In this document: positions 33,464 to 43,532 of the stretch, piece after piece
Position numbering within the stretch: the stretch's first letter is position 1
Layout of the letters: the number at the start of each line of letters is the position of its first letter
DNA from: Scenedesmus sp. ARA3
Lineage: Eukaryota > Chlorophyta > Chlorophyceae > Sphaeropleales > Scenedesmaceae
Length of the DNA stretch: 43,532 bases
Assembly: GCA_004335835.1 (NCBI GenBank)
Contig: RWJK01001795.1
Location: forward strand, 5,466-48,997
Direction: 5' to 3'
The notes under the pieces: model-generated
What the model saw: the letters and a program-made list of their open reading frames with translations, nothing else
Database searches by the model: none
What the model was told of the DNA's origin: nothing
Position numbers and translations under genes: made by a program

Positions 33464-33524
33464 CGTGGACCAAGCTGCTGCACGCCCGCAGAAGGAGGTG
33501 CAAAGATCACTCCCGGTGCCTACC

Positions 33525-33536
33525 CACGTGACGTCA
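33525..33536. promoter_or_regulatory. Composite G-box/CRE element
   Basis: CACGTGACGTCA fuses a palindromic G-box (CACGTG) with a palindromic CRE/C-box (TGACGTCA), overlapping by two bases. These are known bHLH and bZIP sites in plants and algae. It lies 556 bp upstream of the 34092 start and is about 60 bp downstream of the candidate TATA box. Confidence 0.55.
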
Positions 33537-34091
33537 ACGAAATATCAGTATGGACTATATTTGAGTAACAAAACGAGTGGAGGCTGACGCGCTCGAAGGC
33601 TCTGTGGTGTGTCACCACTGTTGGTGCACGGCGATGTTCGCAACGATAACAAGGTTTGTGGTCGAACCCACACATCTGTTGTGTGTGCAGTTCATCTTAT
33701 CTTCATCTGCCATCATGCAGTGTTTGTTTCTGAACAGAACTTGGCATCAAAGCGGCTAGGTGACCATCGTCAACCGCTTCATCCGACTTACCAAGAGTAC
33801 CGAAGGACCTTGAAAAGGCCCGAACCAGTTCTTGTTAGTTGTTTAAAGCCATTTCATACGAGTATTGGCGCCAACTCGTTCGGTGAAGCGCACCAGGTGC
33901 GTGTCGCTACCTCAGTCTCTAGCTTCTAGCCCTGCCACCGCATTCACAGTCATCAACACTTACCTATTATGGTATATCGTGTCCTTGAACTGCCGCAGGT
34001 GCCTTAAGTCAGGCGCATAGGAGGCTAAGCCAGGTGCACTGGGCGCGCAGCGTGCGAATCTCTTGCCAAATCGCCATTCGATCGCACCAAA

Positions 34092-35939
34092 ATGTCAGAA
34101 TACGTCAGTGAGCTGCTGCAGATGGAGCACTATCATCATCCAGAGGGCAGCATTACACATGGGACCTTTGGCTCAAGCGGCCTCTACAGCGGTCCTCGGA
34201 GAGCATCAATCGGCAGCAATACGACAGATGCTCGCACTTTTGCAGTGTCGAGGCCGCCCGTCAGCCGCAGCTCATTCAGCAAGGGCAGGCCTGCTGCTCT
34301 GTGCGGAGCTATCCTCGAATATAGCAGCCCGCAGGACCAGCGCAGCACAGACTACGCGTGTTATTCGCCTGTTTTGCGTCAATCTTGCGGCCCTTTTCAA
34401 GCTGCCAGCTACCAGCAGCAGCAGCAGCAGCACTTGCAGGACCGCAGCAGGCAGCTGCTAGAGCAGGAGCAGCAGCTGCGACAGGCACAGCTCGAAGGGA
34501 TGATGCAGCAGCACTCTGGCCATGCACATGGCCTGCAGCTGAGCTGGCAGCAGCTGGAGCAGCAGCTTGCAGGAAACGCCGCCGGGCTTGCAGGAAACGC
34601 GGCGGTAACCGCAGCAATGGACCGCAGCTACAGCAACGGCGCCAGCACAGCAGCAGCAGCAATGGACCGATGCTACAGCAACGCCGCCAGCACCAGCGAT
34701 GGCATGATGCTCTCCAATGCAACAGAGCTGATGTTCTCTGTCGATTGCAGCTTTGAAGGCGCCTGCGGAGCAGGCCCGGCAAATGTAACAGCATTCGAAA
34801 ACAACAGCAGCTGCCTGGAGAGTATGGCCAGCACGGCTTCTGATGCTGACTGGTCAGCAGCAGTAGCAGCCGCCAGCAGCAGCCCAATCGCCGCCCTTGA
34901 GCTGAACCATTGGGAGGCAGCAGCAGCCTGCATGGCCAGCCGCCAGCAGCAGCAGCAGTTCAGCCGCAGCAACAGCGGCTTCCGCAATAACACTGGCGCA
35001 CCCAACGGCGGCTACAGCACAACAGCAGCAGCAGCAGCAGCAGCGCACAGCACGCCGCTGTCGCAGCTGCAGCTGCAGTTAGCACACCAGCTGAGTGTGC
35101 CCCTGGGATCCCCCACTGGCAGCGGGGCACTCTCACCCAAGCAGTTTGCTGCTGCTGTTGCCAGCCTTGCTGCTGCCAGGTCACTCCCCGGCAGCGGTGT
35201 CACTAGTGTAACTAGTTACACCGACGGCAGCTGCAGGGCCAGCAGTGTGCAGGCCAGCTGCCCCGTGCCAAGACCTCCAGTGTCACCCGCGCTGCAGCAG
35301 CAGCTGCAGCAGCAGCAGGCGCTGCTTGCGCAGATCCAGCAGCAGCAAGTGCTACAGCAGCAGCAGCAGCTGCTGCTGCAGCAGCAGCAGGCGGCGCTGC
35401 GAGTGCTCAATGATGAGCTGGTGAAGCTGCAGCAGCTGGCTGCAAAAATCGATGCTGCAAAGGCAGCAGCAGCACCTGGCAGCGCAGCAGCAGCAGCGTG
35501 TGACGCAGCAGCAGTGAAGCACACAGCAGCAGTGCGGCGTGCATTGTCAGCCAAGGCTTCCCTGCAGATGCAGATGGCAGCAGCAGCAGCAGACCAAATG
35601 GCACCAGTCAGCACTGCAATGCCACCTCAGCAGCAGCAGCAGCAGCGGCAGCAGTATGAGCTGCATTCTGCGCAGTCTGTGCCGCAGCTGACGCCGCAGC
35701 ATCGCCACCTTGCAACGCCCCGCTCTGCTTCGCTTGCTGCGATCCCGTACCACCGCTGCATGACTGCAGCAGCAGCAGCAGAGAAGCCAGCGGAAGCAGC
35801 AGCAGCAGCAGCATTCCACCGCAGTGCGAGCGGTCCTCTTGCGTCTACTGCTCATGGGAAGCTTGCTCAATTGGTGAAGGTACAGAAGATGCAGGCAGCA
35901 TTGCAGGACGAGCTGCTGCAGCTGCTGCCGCTGGCTTGA
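34092..35939 (+). CDS. Gln/Ala-rich low-complexity protein, unknown function
   Basis: One uninterrupted 615-residue frame, the longest intronless coding stretch here apart from the protease's last exon. I recognise no catalytic domain. The first 115 residues are of normal complexity (MSEYVSELLQMEHYHHPEGS) and are the best target for a homology search. The rest has poly-Gln and poly-Ala runs, the repeats LAGNAAGLAGNAA and AMDRSYSNGAST/AMDRCYSNAAST, and a Gln/Leu-rich, probably coiled-coil segment (about 395-460). A basic amphipathic end follows (KLAQLVKVQKMQAALQDELL). Arg-x-x-Ser-type sites recur (RRASIGS, RSYS, RSNS, RSAS twice), suggesting a phosphoprotein or 14-3-3 client. A regulatory or condensate-forming role is possible but unproven. 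Confidence 0.7.
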   Translation: MSEYVSELLQMEHYHHPEGSITHGTFGSSGLYSGPRRASIGSNTTDARTFAVSRPPVSRSSFSKGRPAALCGAILEYSSPQDQRSTDYACYSPVLRQSCGPFQAASYQQQQQQHLQDRSRQLLEQEQQLRQAQLEGMMQQHSGHAHGLQLSWQQLEQQLAGNAAGLAGNAAVTAAMDRSYSNGASTAAAAMDRCYSNAASTSDGMMLSNATELMFSVDCSFEGACGAGPANVTAFENNSSCLESMASTASDADWSAAVAAASSSPIAALELNHWEAAAACMASRQQQQQFSRSNSGFRNNTGAPNGGYSTTAAAAAAAHSTPLSQLQLQLAHQLSVPLGSPTGSGALSPKQFAAAVASLAAARSLPGSGVTSVTSYTDGSCRASSVQASCPVPRPPVSPALQQQLQQQQALLAQIQQQQVLQQQQQLLLQQQQAALRVLNDELVKLQQLAAKIDAAKAAAAPGSAAAAACDAAAVKHTAAVRRALSAKASLQMQMAAAAADQMAPVSTAMPPQQQQQQRQQYELHSAQSVPQLTPQHRHLATPRSASLAAIPYHRCMTAAAAAEKPAEAAAAAAFHRSASGPLASTAHGKLAQLVKVQKMQAALQDELLQLLPLA

Positions 35940-36252
35940 AAGAAGCGTTATGACAGTGTTATGACATTGTTAGATCCGTCAGTCTGACACGCCACGAGGT
36001 CTCGCGATCCGGCTTGCATGTCCAATGTTTTACGTGTGTACATGCTGCACCCTTGCACAGTTGTGGTCGCGTGCTGCAATGCTTTGAGCTGCTGCTGCTT
36101 CTTTGTTATCGTGTGGCTCTGTGCTGTGCACGCATGGTGTTTTTGAAGCAGCTCTGTTCTGTATTGGCGTGCGTGTGTTTGGCTGTGCTCTGCTTTTCCT
36201 ATGCTTTTCTTACACAGCTGGAGCAGTCACCTCCTTGGGAAGTCTGCCCAGT

Positions 36253-36257
36253 TGTAA
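36253..36257 (+). promoter_or_regulatory. Candidate polyadenylation signal TGTAA
   Basis: TGTAA occurs 314 bases after the stop of the 34092 gene, in an otherwise non-coding stretch. Confidence 0.35.
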
Positions 36258-36491
36258 TTATATAAGCACACGCAGCAGCACATGCCAAACGCCCCGCACG
36301 CCTCAAAAAAAAGACATCCGGCATCAGCCTCTCAGGCTGCCTGGTGTTTTTTGGCTTCTTTTGCAATGGTTAGACCTCTCTGCAAGTAGCTGCTACGTGT
36401 GGGACCCGTACTGTGTGTGCTGCATCCGCCCACGGCAGCAGCAGCAGCAGCAGCAGCCATAATTGTGCGTCTCTCTATGTTCAGTTTGTAT

Positions 36492-36840
36492 GCATTTGCT
36501 GGTGTGGATCTTGGTGCCCTGGCGTCAAAATACTGGCTGGGCTGCTCGCACACACCGGGAGAGTGTGCCTGCCTAGCTTGCATTGCGTGTGTTCCCGATG
36601 CATTTGCTGGTATGGATTTGGCTGCCCTGGCAGCGAGTACTGGCTGGGCTGCTCGCACACCAGGAGAGTGTGCGTGCCTAGCTTGCACTTGTGGGTGGCA
36701 ACAAGCGTGCACACGCAAGCCACCACCAGCACGTTGCTGGTACCTCGCTCTTGTGATCAGCCAGCAGCATTTTTGCAGTACTGGTTGGGCTGCTCGCAAA
36801 TACCAACAGTATATGTGCGTGCCTAGCTTGCGTTTATGTG
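36492..36840. repeat. Tandem repeat, period about 107 bp
   Basis: The unit GCATTTGCTGGTGTGGATCT followed later by ACTGGCTGGGCTGCTCGCACAC begins at 36492 and 36600. A third partial unit has ACTGG at 36780. A related TAGCATTTTTGCA block recurs at about 36766, 36915 and 37147. Confidence 0.8.
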
Positions 36841-38508
36841 CATAGCTTGCAGCAGGCCTGCATGCACTGGGCAGCATCATGTTGCTTGTGCCTCTCTCTT
36901 GTGCGTCGGCCAGTAGCATTTTTGCAGGTGCATGCAACCTTGCTGCAGCACTTGCGTTTTTCGGAGCAGTGTTGAGCAGCGGTACCGAGTTACCCGACAA
37001 GATTTGGCTCTGTGTGGGCAGTGTGTGTGTGTTTGCTGCTGCTGTTCAGTATCGATGGTGCATGCTCGGCAGTTGCCGGGGTATGTGCGCGGGTGTGTTG
37101 ATCCCACACAGAACCTACCAGACGGCCGATCTGTCCACCATTTTGGTAGCATTTTTTGCACGCAAGTGTTGCAGGCACTGCACTGCACTGCAGTAGCTCC
37201 CAGGCCCTATGAACTGGGGTCTGCTGTTGCCGCCCGGTCTCTTTTGTGCTGCTTGTATGCAAAGCTGCAGCAACTGTAAGACAGAGTGCATGCTGCTGCG
37301 GCTGCTGCTGCCAGGTTGCAGGCAAGGTTGCAGGTTATGCGAGGCCCGGATGTGTGCATTGACCAGTCAGGGTTTGGGTTTTTGGCTGTTCCCGCTGACA
37401 GCCATGGTTTAGGGCATTGTGGTTTTGTCAGGAGGATTGCAGAGTTGAACTGCAGAAACCTCAGCATGCACAGGGATGTAGCTATATGCTAAGTACGTTG
37501 TGGTGTGTTGGTGTTTGTCAGTGCAGCGGCAGGAGGCTGCCAGAGCAGCAGCTGCACAGCACATTCCACTGCTGCTGCGGCTGCTGCTGCTGGCCGTCTG
37601 ACATGCTCAACACCTTGTCCACACATCTACGTATCAAAAAGGGCAGCAGCTGCAGCTGCACACAGCCGATGTCTGTGGGCTTCACAACAATACTGTGTCA
37701 ATCCATAGCTACCCTGCTTGGTTTGACGTTGTTAGTTATCCTGTTTGGCATCACTAGGCTTGTCAGGTTGCGGTTTGGTAGCGCATTCAAGGCATGTGCA
37801 GCAGCAGATGCGTGCTGCTGCAGCAGCTGCTGTCCCCTGGACAGGCCTACTTGCGTGTTCTTGTTTTCCCTGCAAATACACCTCTGCGCCAGGCATGCAC
37901 CGGGCGGTTTTAGAACCAGAGAACCCTGTGCAACATGCGGCAGAGTGGCCCTGGGCAGGATTTTCCTGTTCTGGTGCTGTGCTGCTTCAGTGTACCTGGG
38001 ACAGCTTCAGATGTGAGTCTTGCTATGGTTGTGTTGTGTCTGCAGACGCCTGTGGGCGCTGTTTGCTGTGAGCTGGTGCAGTGTGGTGCATGTCACGGGG
38101 CAAGGACATGTCACACACAGCACAGCACAGTCCAAACATCAGCTTAGTTTCGTGTGAATTGAGTGCATGGGTAGCATTCTTTTGTCAAAACTTGAGCATT
38201 GGCGCAGCAGCTGCGCTGCTAAGCTGTGCAAGCCTCTGCACAGAGTATGTTCATACCAGTGCCGGCACTCAGCTGCTGCAGCTGTGCACCGCATTGTGCA
38301 CGTTAGCAGCAACAACATTGTGCGGGCTTGCATGTGCAATTCCTGCTTCAATGGAACCGTCGCTTGCCGCCTGGTCAGTTTTAAACCGCCCTGGAACTGG
38401 TTTGGCCGCTGCTGCGTCATGCATGTCTGTCTCATGTCAGAATCCGTGCATGACCGCGCGTGATGTTCCCCTGTTATTGCGGTGTCATAGCTTTGCTTGA
38501 TGGAGCCG

Positions 38509-39170
38509 CAGTGGTGCTTGGATCAGCTGCATTGGCTTGCTGTGACTTGGATTGGGCCTGAATTCGCTGAATCAGACTGCTGTTGTGCAGCAGTGGTGCT
38601 TGGATATGGTGCATCGGCTTGCTGTGGCTTGGATAGGGCCATTGGATTTGGTGCATCAGATTGATGCTGTGCTTGGATCAGGCGGATCAGGCCCTTAGAT
38701 CAGGTGCATCGGCTTGCTGCACCACACTTTGATCAGGCCATTTGATTTGGTGAATTAGATTGAGACCGTGCTTGGATCTGGCCCTTGGACCAGCTGCATT
38801 GGGTGCTGTGAATTTGCAATCAGCTGCATCAGACTAATGTTGTGCTTGGATTAGGCGGATAAGGCCCTTGGGTCAGGTGCATCAATTTGCTGCAGCACAC
38901 GTTGATCAGGTCATTGGATTTGGTGGATCGGGCTGAGATTGTGCTTGGATCTGGTGCATCAGGTTGATGTTGTGCTTGGATCAGGCCCTTGGATCGGCTG
39001 CATTGGGTTGCTGTGACATTTGGATCAGCTGGATCACATTGATGTTGTGCTTGGATGAGGCGGATGAGGCCCCTGGGTCAGGTGCATTGCATTGCAGTGA
39101 CACTTGGAAGAGGTTGGTCAGAATGCTGTTACAGTTGGATCTCATGGATCAGGCATTTGGGTCAGTTCAT
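38509..39170. repeat. Satellite-like higher-order repeat (about 174 bp = 74 + 100)
   Basis: The phrase GTGCTTGGATCAGG or a variant starts units at about 38595, 38669, 38769, 38843, 38941, 38972 and 39047. The spacings of 74, 100, 74 and 98 bp give a two-part higher-order unit of about 174 bp. Secondary phrases (GGTGCATCGGCTTGCTG, GGCCCTTGGATCAG) recur within it. All reading frames are broken or low complexity. Confidence 0.85.
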
Positions 39171-39487
39171 GTCTGATTGCGCCATGTGCATCCATCTACT
39201 ACTGCTGCTTGATATATGCACTTGTGTACATGTGTATATGGGCTGGCAGCTGTGCTTGCTTGATGTTTATCAGCAGATTGCGGCGGCTGGTGCTGTGGAG
39301 AGTGGATGAGCCCATTCAAACCATGCCCAGGGCCGCTGCAGTTGAACACCTGCTGTATTGCCTGCTTACCTGCAGCCACAGGACTGCTGCAGAGCCGCTT
39401 TGATCCGGGTGGATTGTCTGCCAGTTCATGGCAGCTGCATGCTGCTGTTTTGTTTGTTTTGTTGTCGGGCACTGCATCACAAAGTAC

Positions 39488-39536
39488 TACATATATTATG
39501 TATGATATATTATATGATATCATATCATATCATACA
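39488..39536. repeat. AT-rich ATCAT/ATATG tract
   Basis: About 48 bases of nearly pure A/T with (ATCAT)n-type units, in sharp contrast with the GC-rich surroundings. A further A/T-rich direct repeat of ATATTCTAGATGCAT occurs at about 40012 and 40031. Confidence 0.85.
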
Positions 39537-41379
39537 CATGTTGACAGCCGGTATGTCAACAGAAGTGGCTGCGGCAATGCCAGAAGAGGGTTTGATTGAA
39601 CAGCGGCAACACCCCAGAACGGCGGCTGCCCCTTCTTGAGATGGCTTGCATCTGCTGCTGCGGCAGCTGCTGGTCTCAAAAGGCTTTGCATTGAATGCAG
39701 CAGCAGCTTGCAGTCCGGCGTTTCAGCACTGCTTTGTATCATATACGTCACGGCAGCGTTGCCAGGCGGGCTGTGCACTGTTATGCATGTGTTACTGTGC
39801 ATGTGTTTCCATGCAGCGGCAGTTTGATATGCGACAGGCTCTGGTGCTGTGCAGGTCTGTGGGGGCGAAGATGATCTTGACGGTTTCGTTGTGTCAGAAA
39901 AAGTCAGCCGCCCTGTCACATTGTTACATTGTTGTTACATTGTTGTTACGTGTTGGCTTGCTCACGAACAGCGTATGCCTGGTGGCAGCATCATTGCGGT
40001 TTATGCTACAACATATTCTAGATGCATATTATATTCTAGATGCATTTCCAGCACTTGTTTTGCAGGCCCCATCCACGCAGTGTGTGCGCTGCTGCTTTAA
40101 ATGCACTGGATCATGGCTGCTAGGTGACACAAAAGGCCGGAGGGTGGAGGTGTGCTGTGGTGTGCTGAGCAATGTGTTGCGCTATCACGTGCTTGCACTC
40201 AAAGCACCACATCAATGAGAGGAGAGCTGCTGTCCTCGAGTGCATGCGGTCAGCTGTTGATTGAACAGCGCCAACACTCTGGGCTGTAAAAGCTTGCGGC
40301 TGCAAGACGGTTATCAACGTTACAATGTTATAACTAGTGTTGCTTGCTGTGTCGTTGCTACCACTGTTGAACCCATCGGCACCTCCCGCGATACTGTGCG
40401 CCTTTGTGCGAGTGTTGCTGCGCCCGAGCCATCGTCGCTGCTGATCTGCAGGGTGGTAGTTAGTTGCATTGCCCCCCCAGGCAGTTTCAGCATGTGGCGC
40501 AGTGTTGATCATCCAGCATGCGGAGTCGGTATCTTGGGGCTCGGGGGCGTTGCGTGCATAGAAACAGAACAGAGCGATGACACTAGAGGGATTAGGTGTG
40601 GGTGTGGGCACAATACGGCCTGCTGCGCAGGCACATGTTACCTTGCGTTTGATGCATCACAGTTCCCCCTTGTTTGTTTCTTTGGCCATTCTAGCAGCAG
40701 CAGCAGCAGCAGCAGCAGCATCTGTGAAGCAGCAAAAAACTGCCAGCAGTGATGCAGCAGTGCTGCTCCTGGCCCCTCCACGCCTCATCTGGTGCTGCAT
40801 GCGGTGCAGAGCAGCCGCCTCTGCATTAGCGTCAGCCATTTGTGTACAAGTTATGGGGGTTCTACGGGGCGTGCAGGTGCGGCTGCAGTGCACGCTGCCA
40901 TTCACTTTGTCGTGTTGGGACCTCATGCATTGTTAGAGGTTGTGTTCTGGGAGCGGCGCATGCATGTGTGGCTGCCGCGTGCATGTGTGGCTGGCGCATG
41001 TGCTGATATTTCTCAGCAGCAGCTCCACATGCAAAAGCCTGTCATAACATCAGTGGCAAATGCGCTAACACAGTTGCGCCTGGTTCTGCTGCTGCCCAGG
41101 AGCATTGTGTGAGGAGCTATCTGCAATGAGTGCATCTGCTGCCTTTGCTGAAAGGTGGTCCTGGAATTGTTTGCATAGCTGCTGCACAGTTTCTGCATCG
41201 TTGCGTAGTACGGGGTGCAACGTCTCGCTAGAGGCACCATCTGGTGGATACTTGGGTCCTGTGTTCCGTGCTCTGTTATGTCTCGTATGATGTCTGCTGT
41301 GTTTGGTGCCACTGCAGCACGCCTGCTGCAGGCCACCATTCAATCTGGCACAGCACTTCTTTGCATAAGCAGCGCACAC

Positions 41380-42360
41380 TGCTTGTCTGTTCCAGAAACA
41401 GTGTGCATTTCTGCTTCTTTTTCGAGCTGCCGTTGCCTGACAGCTGTGCTCGTTTTAGCGATACCATCCATGGTGACTGATAACTGCGTACTGCAGGAGC
41501 CAGAAGCACTTGATCTGAATGTTACGAGCTGCTCTCTCTGCCGGGACAAGGCAGCCAGCCGTTACTGCCTACCTGAGAAGATGCAGGCACTGCTGGAGTC
41601 TGTTATGTACCGGCTGTTGTTGTTGTACTGTGTTTTTCAAAACATCTCGCACATGGCTAGAAAGCCTGAGCACAGCACTGCAGCTGGCGCATCTTCATGA
41701 TCTTTTTATCACTCAAGCACTTGAGTGATGCAGCACTTGTTACATTGTTATGTTACAACAGGTACATATCCCCAGAGCTCATGCAGAGCTGAGTTGCATT
41801 GCCGCTTAAGCTTTGAACAGCAGCCTGCTGAGCAGCAGTACTGCTGCCTGCATGCAGCACTGTTCGGTGAAGTGTTTGAAGCCCCATGTAACAACTCAAC
41901 ACCAAGCGAGTGCAAGTTTCAGGAATGGGACCTGACACCCCCCCAGCCGGTCCTGCTGCTACGGTGCCGCATGTGATTCTTCTAACACGGTCGACAAACA
42001 AAAGATGTGTATGCAGTGCGCGCAGCTGCAGTGCGTGTGGAAGCACTTGAGCTCATTGGCCGGAGCAAGGTTCAATCAGTGACTCACTGTGTGACACTGG
42101 CGGCTGGGCGCAGACTCTGCGCAGTATCGCATATTGCTGGCGCCAGGACCCGCCGCCAACGTTTACCAAATACCAGTTACCTAAGTGAGCGCAGGCCCAC
42201 CCATTGGGTTCCAGACAAGGCTCACGGGTTCCACCAGAACACCGAGACCTGAAATCTGATGTCAAGCAGCTCTGATAGCTACTGCTGCCAAGTAGCCTAC
42301 TTTGGCGGCCATCGCCCGCCGCTGCTGGGCGCAGTCCAGGTCGCTGTCGCTATGGCACAT
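41380..42360 (-). CDS. Candidate 5' part of an uncharacterised minus-strand gene
   Basis: Four segments on the minus strand join with GT-AG borders and consistent phase: 42301-42360 (MCHSDSDLDCAQQRRAMAAK), 42226-42248 (VSVFWWNP), 41573-41665 or 41573-41677 (LSSHVRDVLKNTVQQQQPVH and on) and 41380-41490 (LSVTMDGIAKTSTAVRQRQL and on). The product would be helical and Gln/Arg-rich. It may continue into YPPDGASSETLHPVLRNDAE near 41065-41260. Introns of about 50-80 bp would be shorter than in the neighbouring genes, and I recognise no domain, so the model is tentative. The 3' end is not defined. Confidence 0.3.
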
Positions 42361-43471
42361 TGTGGCGCTGCCCCTCTCCCTCTGATATGGAATAAGGGTG
42401 TTTGTATATATGTTACGCATACCCTATAGCTGCGGCAGCGTCGCCATCGTCATGTTGTTCCTTGCCACATCACGTGGAGTACCAAAATTGTCATGTTACA
42501 CGTGGCCTGCACCTTCACCACAATCGATGCTGTTAGCCCCGGCACTGTCGTGACCATCACCACAGCTCTGCGGGACAGCGCCGCAGTACACGGGGACATG
42601 TACATGGCAACAACTCTCAAGTATTGCTGTATTGATGCTCACCACTGCACGACAATGCTGCACCCAGACCACTGCTGATGCAGGCAAACTGCACACAACG
42701 ATCCTGATGGACGCCATGACGACTCGCCAAAGGCTTCAAGCCATGGGCGCAGCACCTACCAAGCATGCTGGCAGCCGTCACAGCAATAAACGATGTTGCT
42801 GTGCATAGCCAGTATTGAAGTTGCAGCCGCTCACAAGCTCTTCCAACAGCAGACTGCAAACCTGATGGATGGAAACACCAAGGTGTTTGTATGCCTTAGC
42901 CAGAGACTGGTGAATGGGGGGATGAGGCACAGGGGATGATACTGTGCATGCGTCGTGAGAGAACTTCTCTTGAAGATACACAGAGCCAGGGCCACGGCAG
43001 ATCCTTGAAAACAGGGGGAGGGGGTGCTGAAGCATACAATGGACAGGCGTGGAGGGTGCAGCGTGGACAAACAGTGGAAACACAACAAAACAAGGGGCGC
43101 GATATTGGTGGCGACTGTACTACAGTCTGTGACATGCGGGGCGCCGAAAAGGCACCCTGCCTCCCACCCACAACTCTGGACGACACTCGTAGTAAGCCCA
43201 ACAGGCGTTAGCTTCTCAATCGGTTGTTGTGTCAATTGTGAACTCACACTGAGAACTGCCACAGAGAACTCTCAACCATCAGGGTTGCAGGATGCACCCT
43301 GCGCTGCAACAGTAACACTGCCAAAACCAGGATCAAACCTTTTGCAACCAGTGCAGGATGTAAGCAATATGCTCAGCACAATCCATCACAAAACACACAC
43401 ACCAACCAGGCAGAAAGCAAGCAAGCTGGCCTGGGCACAGCAAGCAAGCAAGCACCACAAAGCTGCATGCA

Positions 43472-43532
<61 letters not shown>
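42361..43532. other. Window end, no supportable gene
   Basis: Open frames at 42493-42678 (plus) and 42778-43262 (minus) lack recognisable domains and splice partners. The stretch should hold the promoter of any gene starting at 42360. It ends in a CA microsatellite that runs off the window. Confidence 0.45.
43470..43532. repeat. (AC)n microsatellite at window edge
   Basis: A nearly pure AC dinucleotide run of about 30 units reaches the last base, so the full length is not visible. It may mark a contig end. Confidence 0.95.

Larger units (their letters stand above)
31157..34091. other. Intergenic region, possible unresolved exons
   Basis: Apart from the duplicated protease 3' end, two segments look somewhat protein-like. 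One is a minus-strand frame at 32342-32737 (131 residues, starting MATPKHIKTVAELNSLQAQA). The other lies around 31830-31920, open on both strands (plus RTFEDGMIAFDRIAASVASD; minus QAAPDWIHNSTSCSINSSDA). Neither has a known domain or a phase-consistent partner exon. The last 600 bp probably hold the promoter and 5'-UTR of the gene at 34092. Confidence 0.4.
35940..41379. other. Repeat-rich region without a confident gene
   Basis: Several protein-like stretches occur on both strands but none can be chained with confidence. On plus, AFAGVDLGALAS and AFAGMDLAALAAS at 36492 and 36600 differ mostly by conservative changes, and 37870-37970 reads MHRAVLEPENPVQHAAEWPW. On minus, about 41065-41260 reads YPPDGASSETLHPVLRNDAE, 40740-40830 reads EAAALHRMQHQMRRGGARSS, and 40345-40450 reads ISSDDGSGAATLAQRRTVSR. 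The minus-strand ones may be later exons of the gene starting at 42360. Repeats are listed separately. Confidence 0.4.

Overview
The window looks like nuclear DNA of a green alga. The evidence is spliced genes with GT-AG introns, a Rubisco assembly chaperone (RAF1), a plant-type BIG BROTHER RING ligase, very abundant (CAG/CTG)n tracts and low-complexity Ala/Gln-rich proteins. A chlorophycean such as a Scenedesmus relative would fit, but that placement is inference.

Layout. 1-2.4 kb: repeats and no supportable gene. 2402-5868 (minus): a seven-exon BIG BROTHER-like RING-H2 E3 ligase. 8480-12213 (plus): a secreted expansin/GH45-type double-psi beta-barrel protein with a Pro/Ala linker and two CBM1-like modules. 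14780-21650 (plus): an eight-exon gene for plastid RAF1. 23712-31156 (plus): an eight-exon membrane-anchored pepsin-family aspartic protease with a very long Ala/Pro/Gln stalk. 34092-35939 (plus): a single-exon Gln/Ala-rich protein of unknown function. 36-43.5 kb: mostly repeats, with one weakly supported minus-strand gene start at 42360. Two 50-N assembly gaps lie at 15725-15774 and 25886-25935. The exon models of the four spliced genes were built by hand; every junction is GT-AG and phase-consistent.

The most striking feature cuts across all four spliced genes. Their introns are filled with tandem, decaying copies of exon-intron boundaries, arranged by a strict rule. Copies of an exon's 5' edge (with its 3' splice site) lie only upstream of the intact exon. 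Copies of its 3' edge (with its 5' splice site) lie only downstream. Even stop codons with 3'-UTR are duplicated downstream in the same way. Many introns also end in a (CTG)n run that leads into the CAG acceptor. These splice-site arrays could drive intron growth and alternative splicing. At two places the phases would allow an alternative product.

The genes are not an operon or pathway. They share a neighbourhood and a mode of intron expansion rather than a function.
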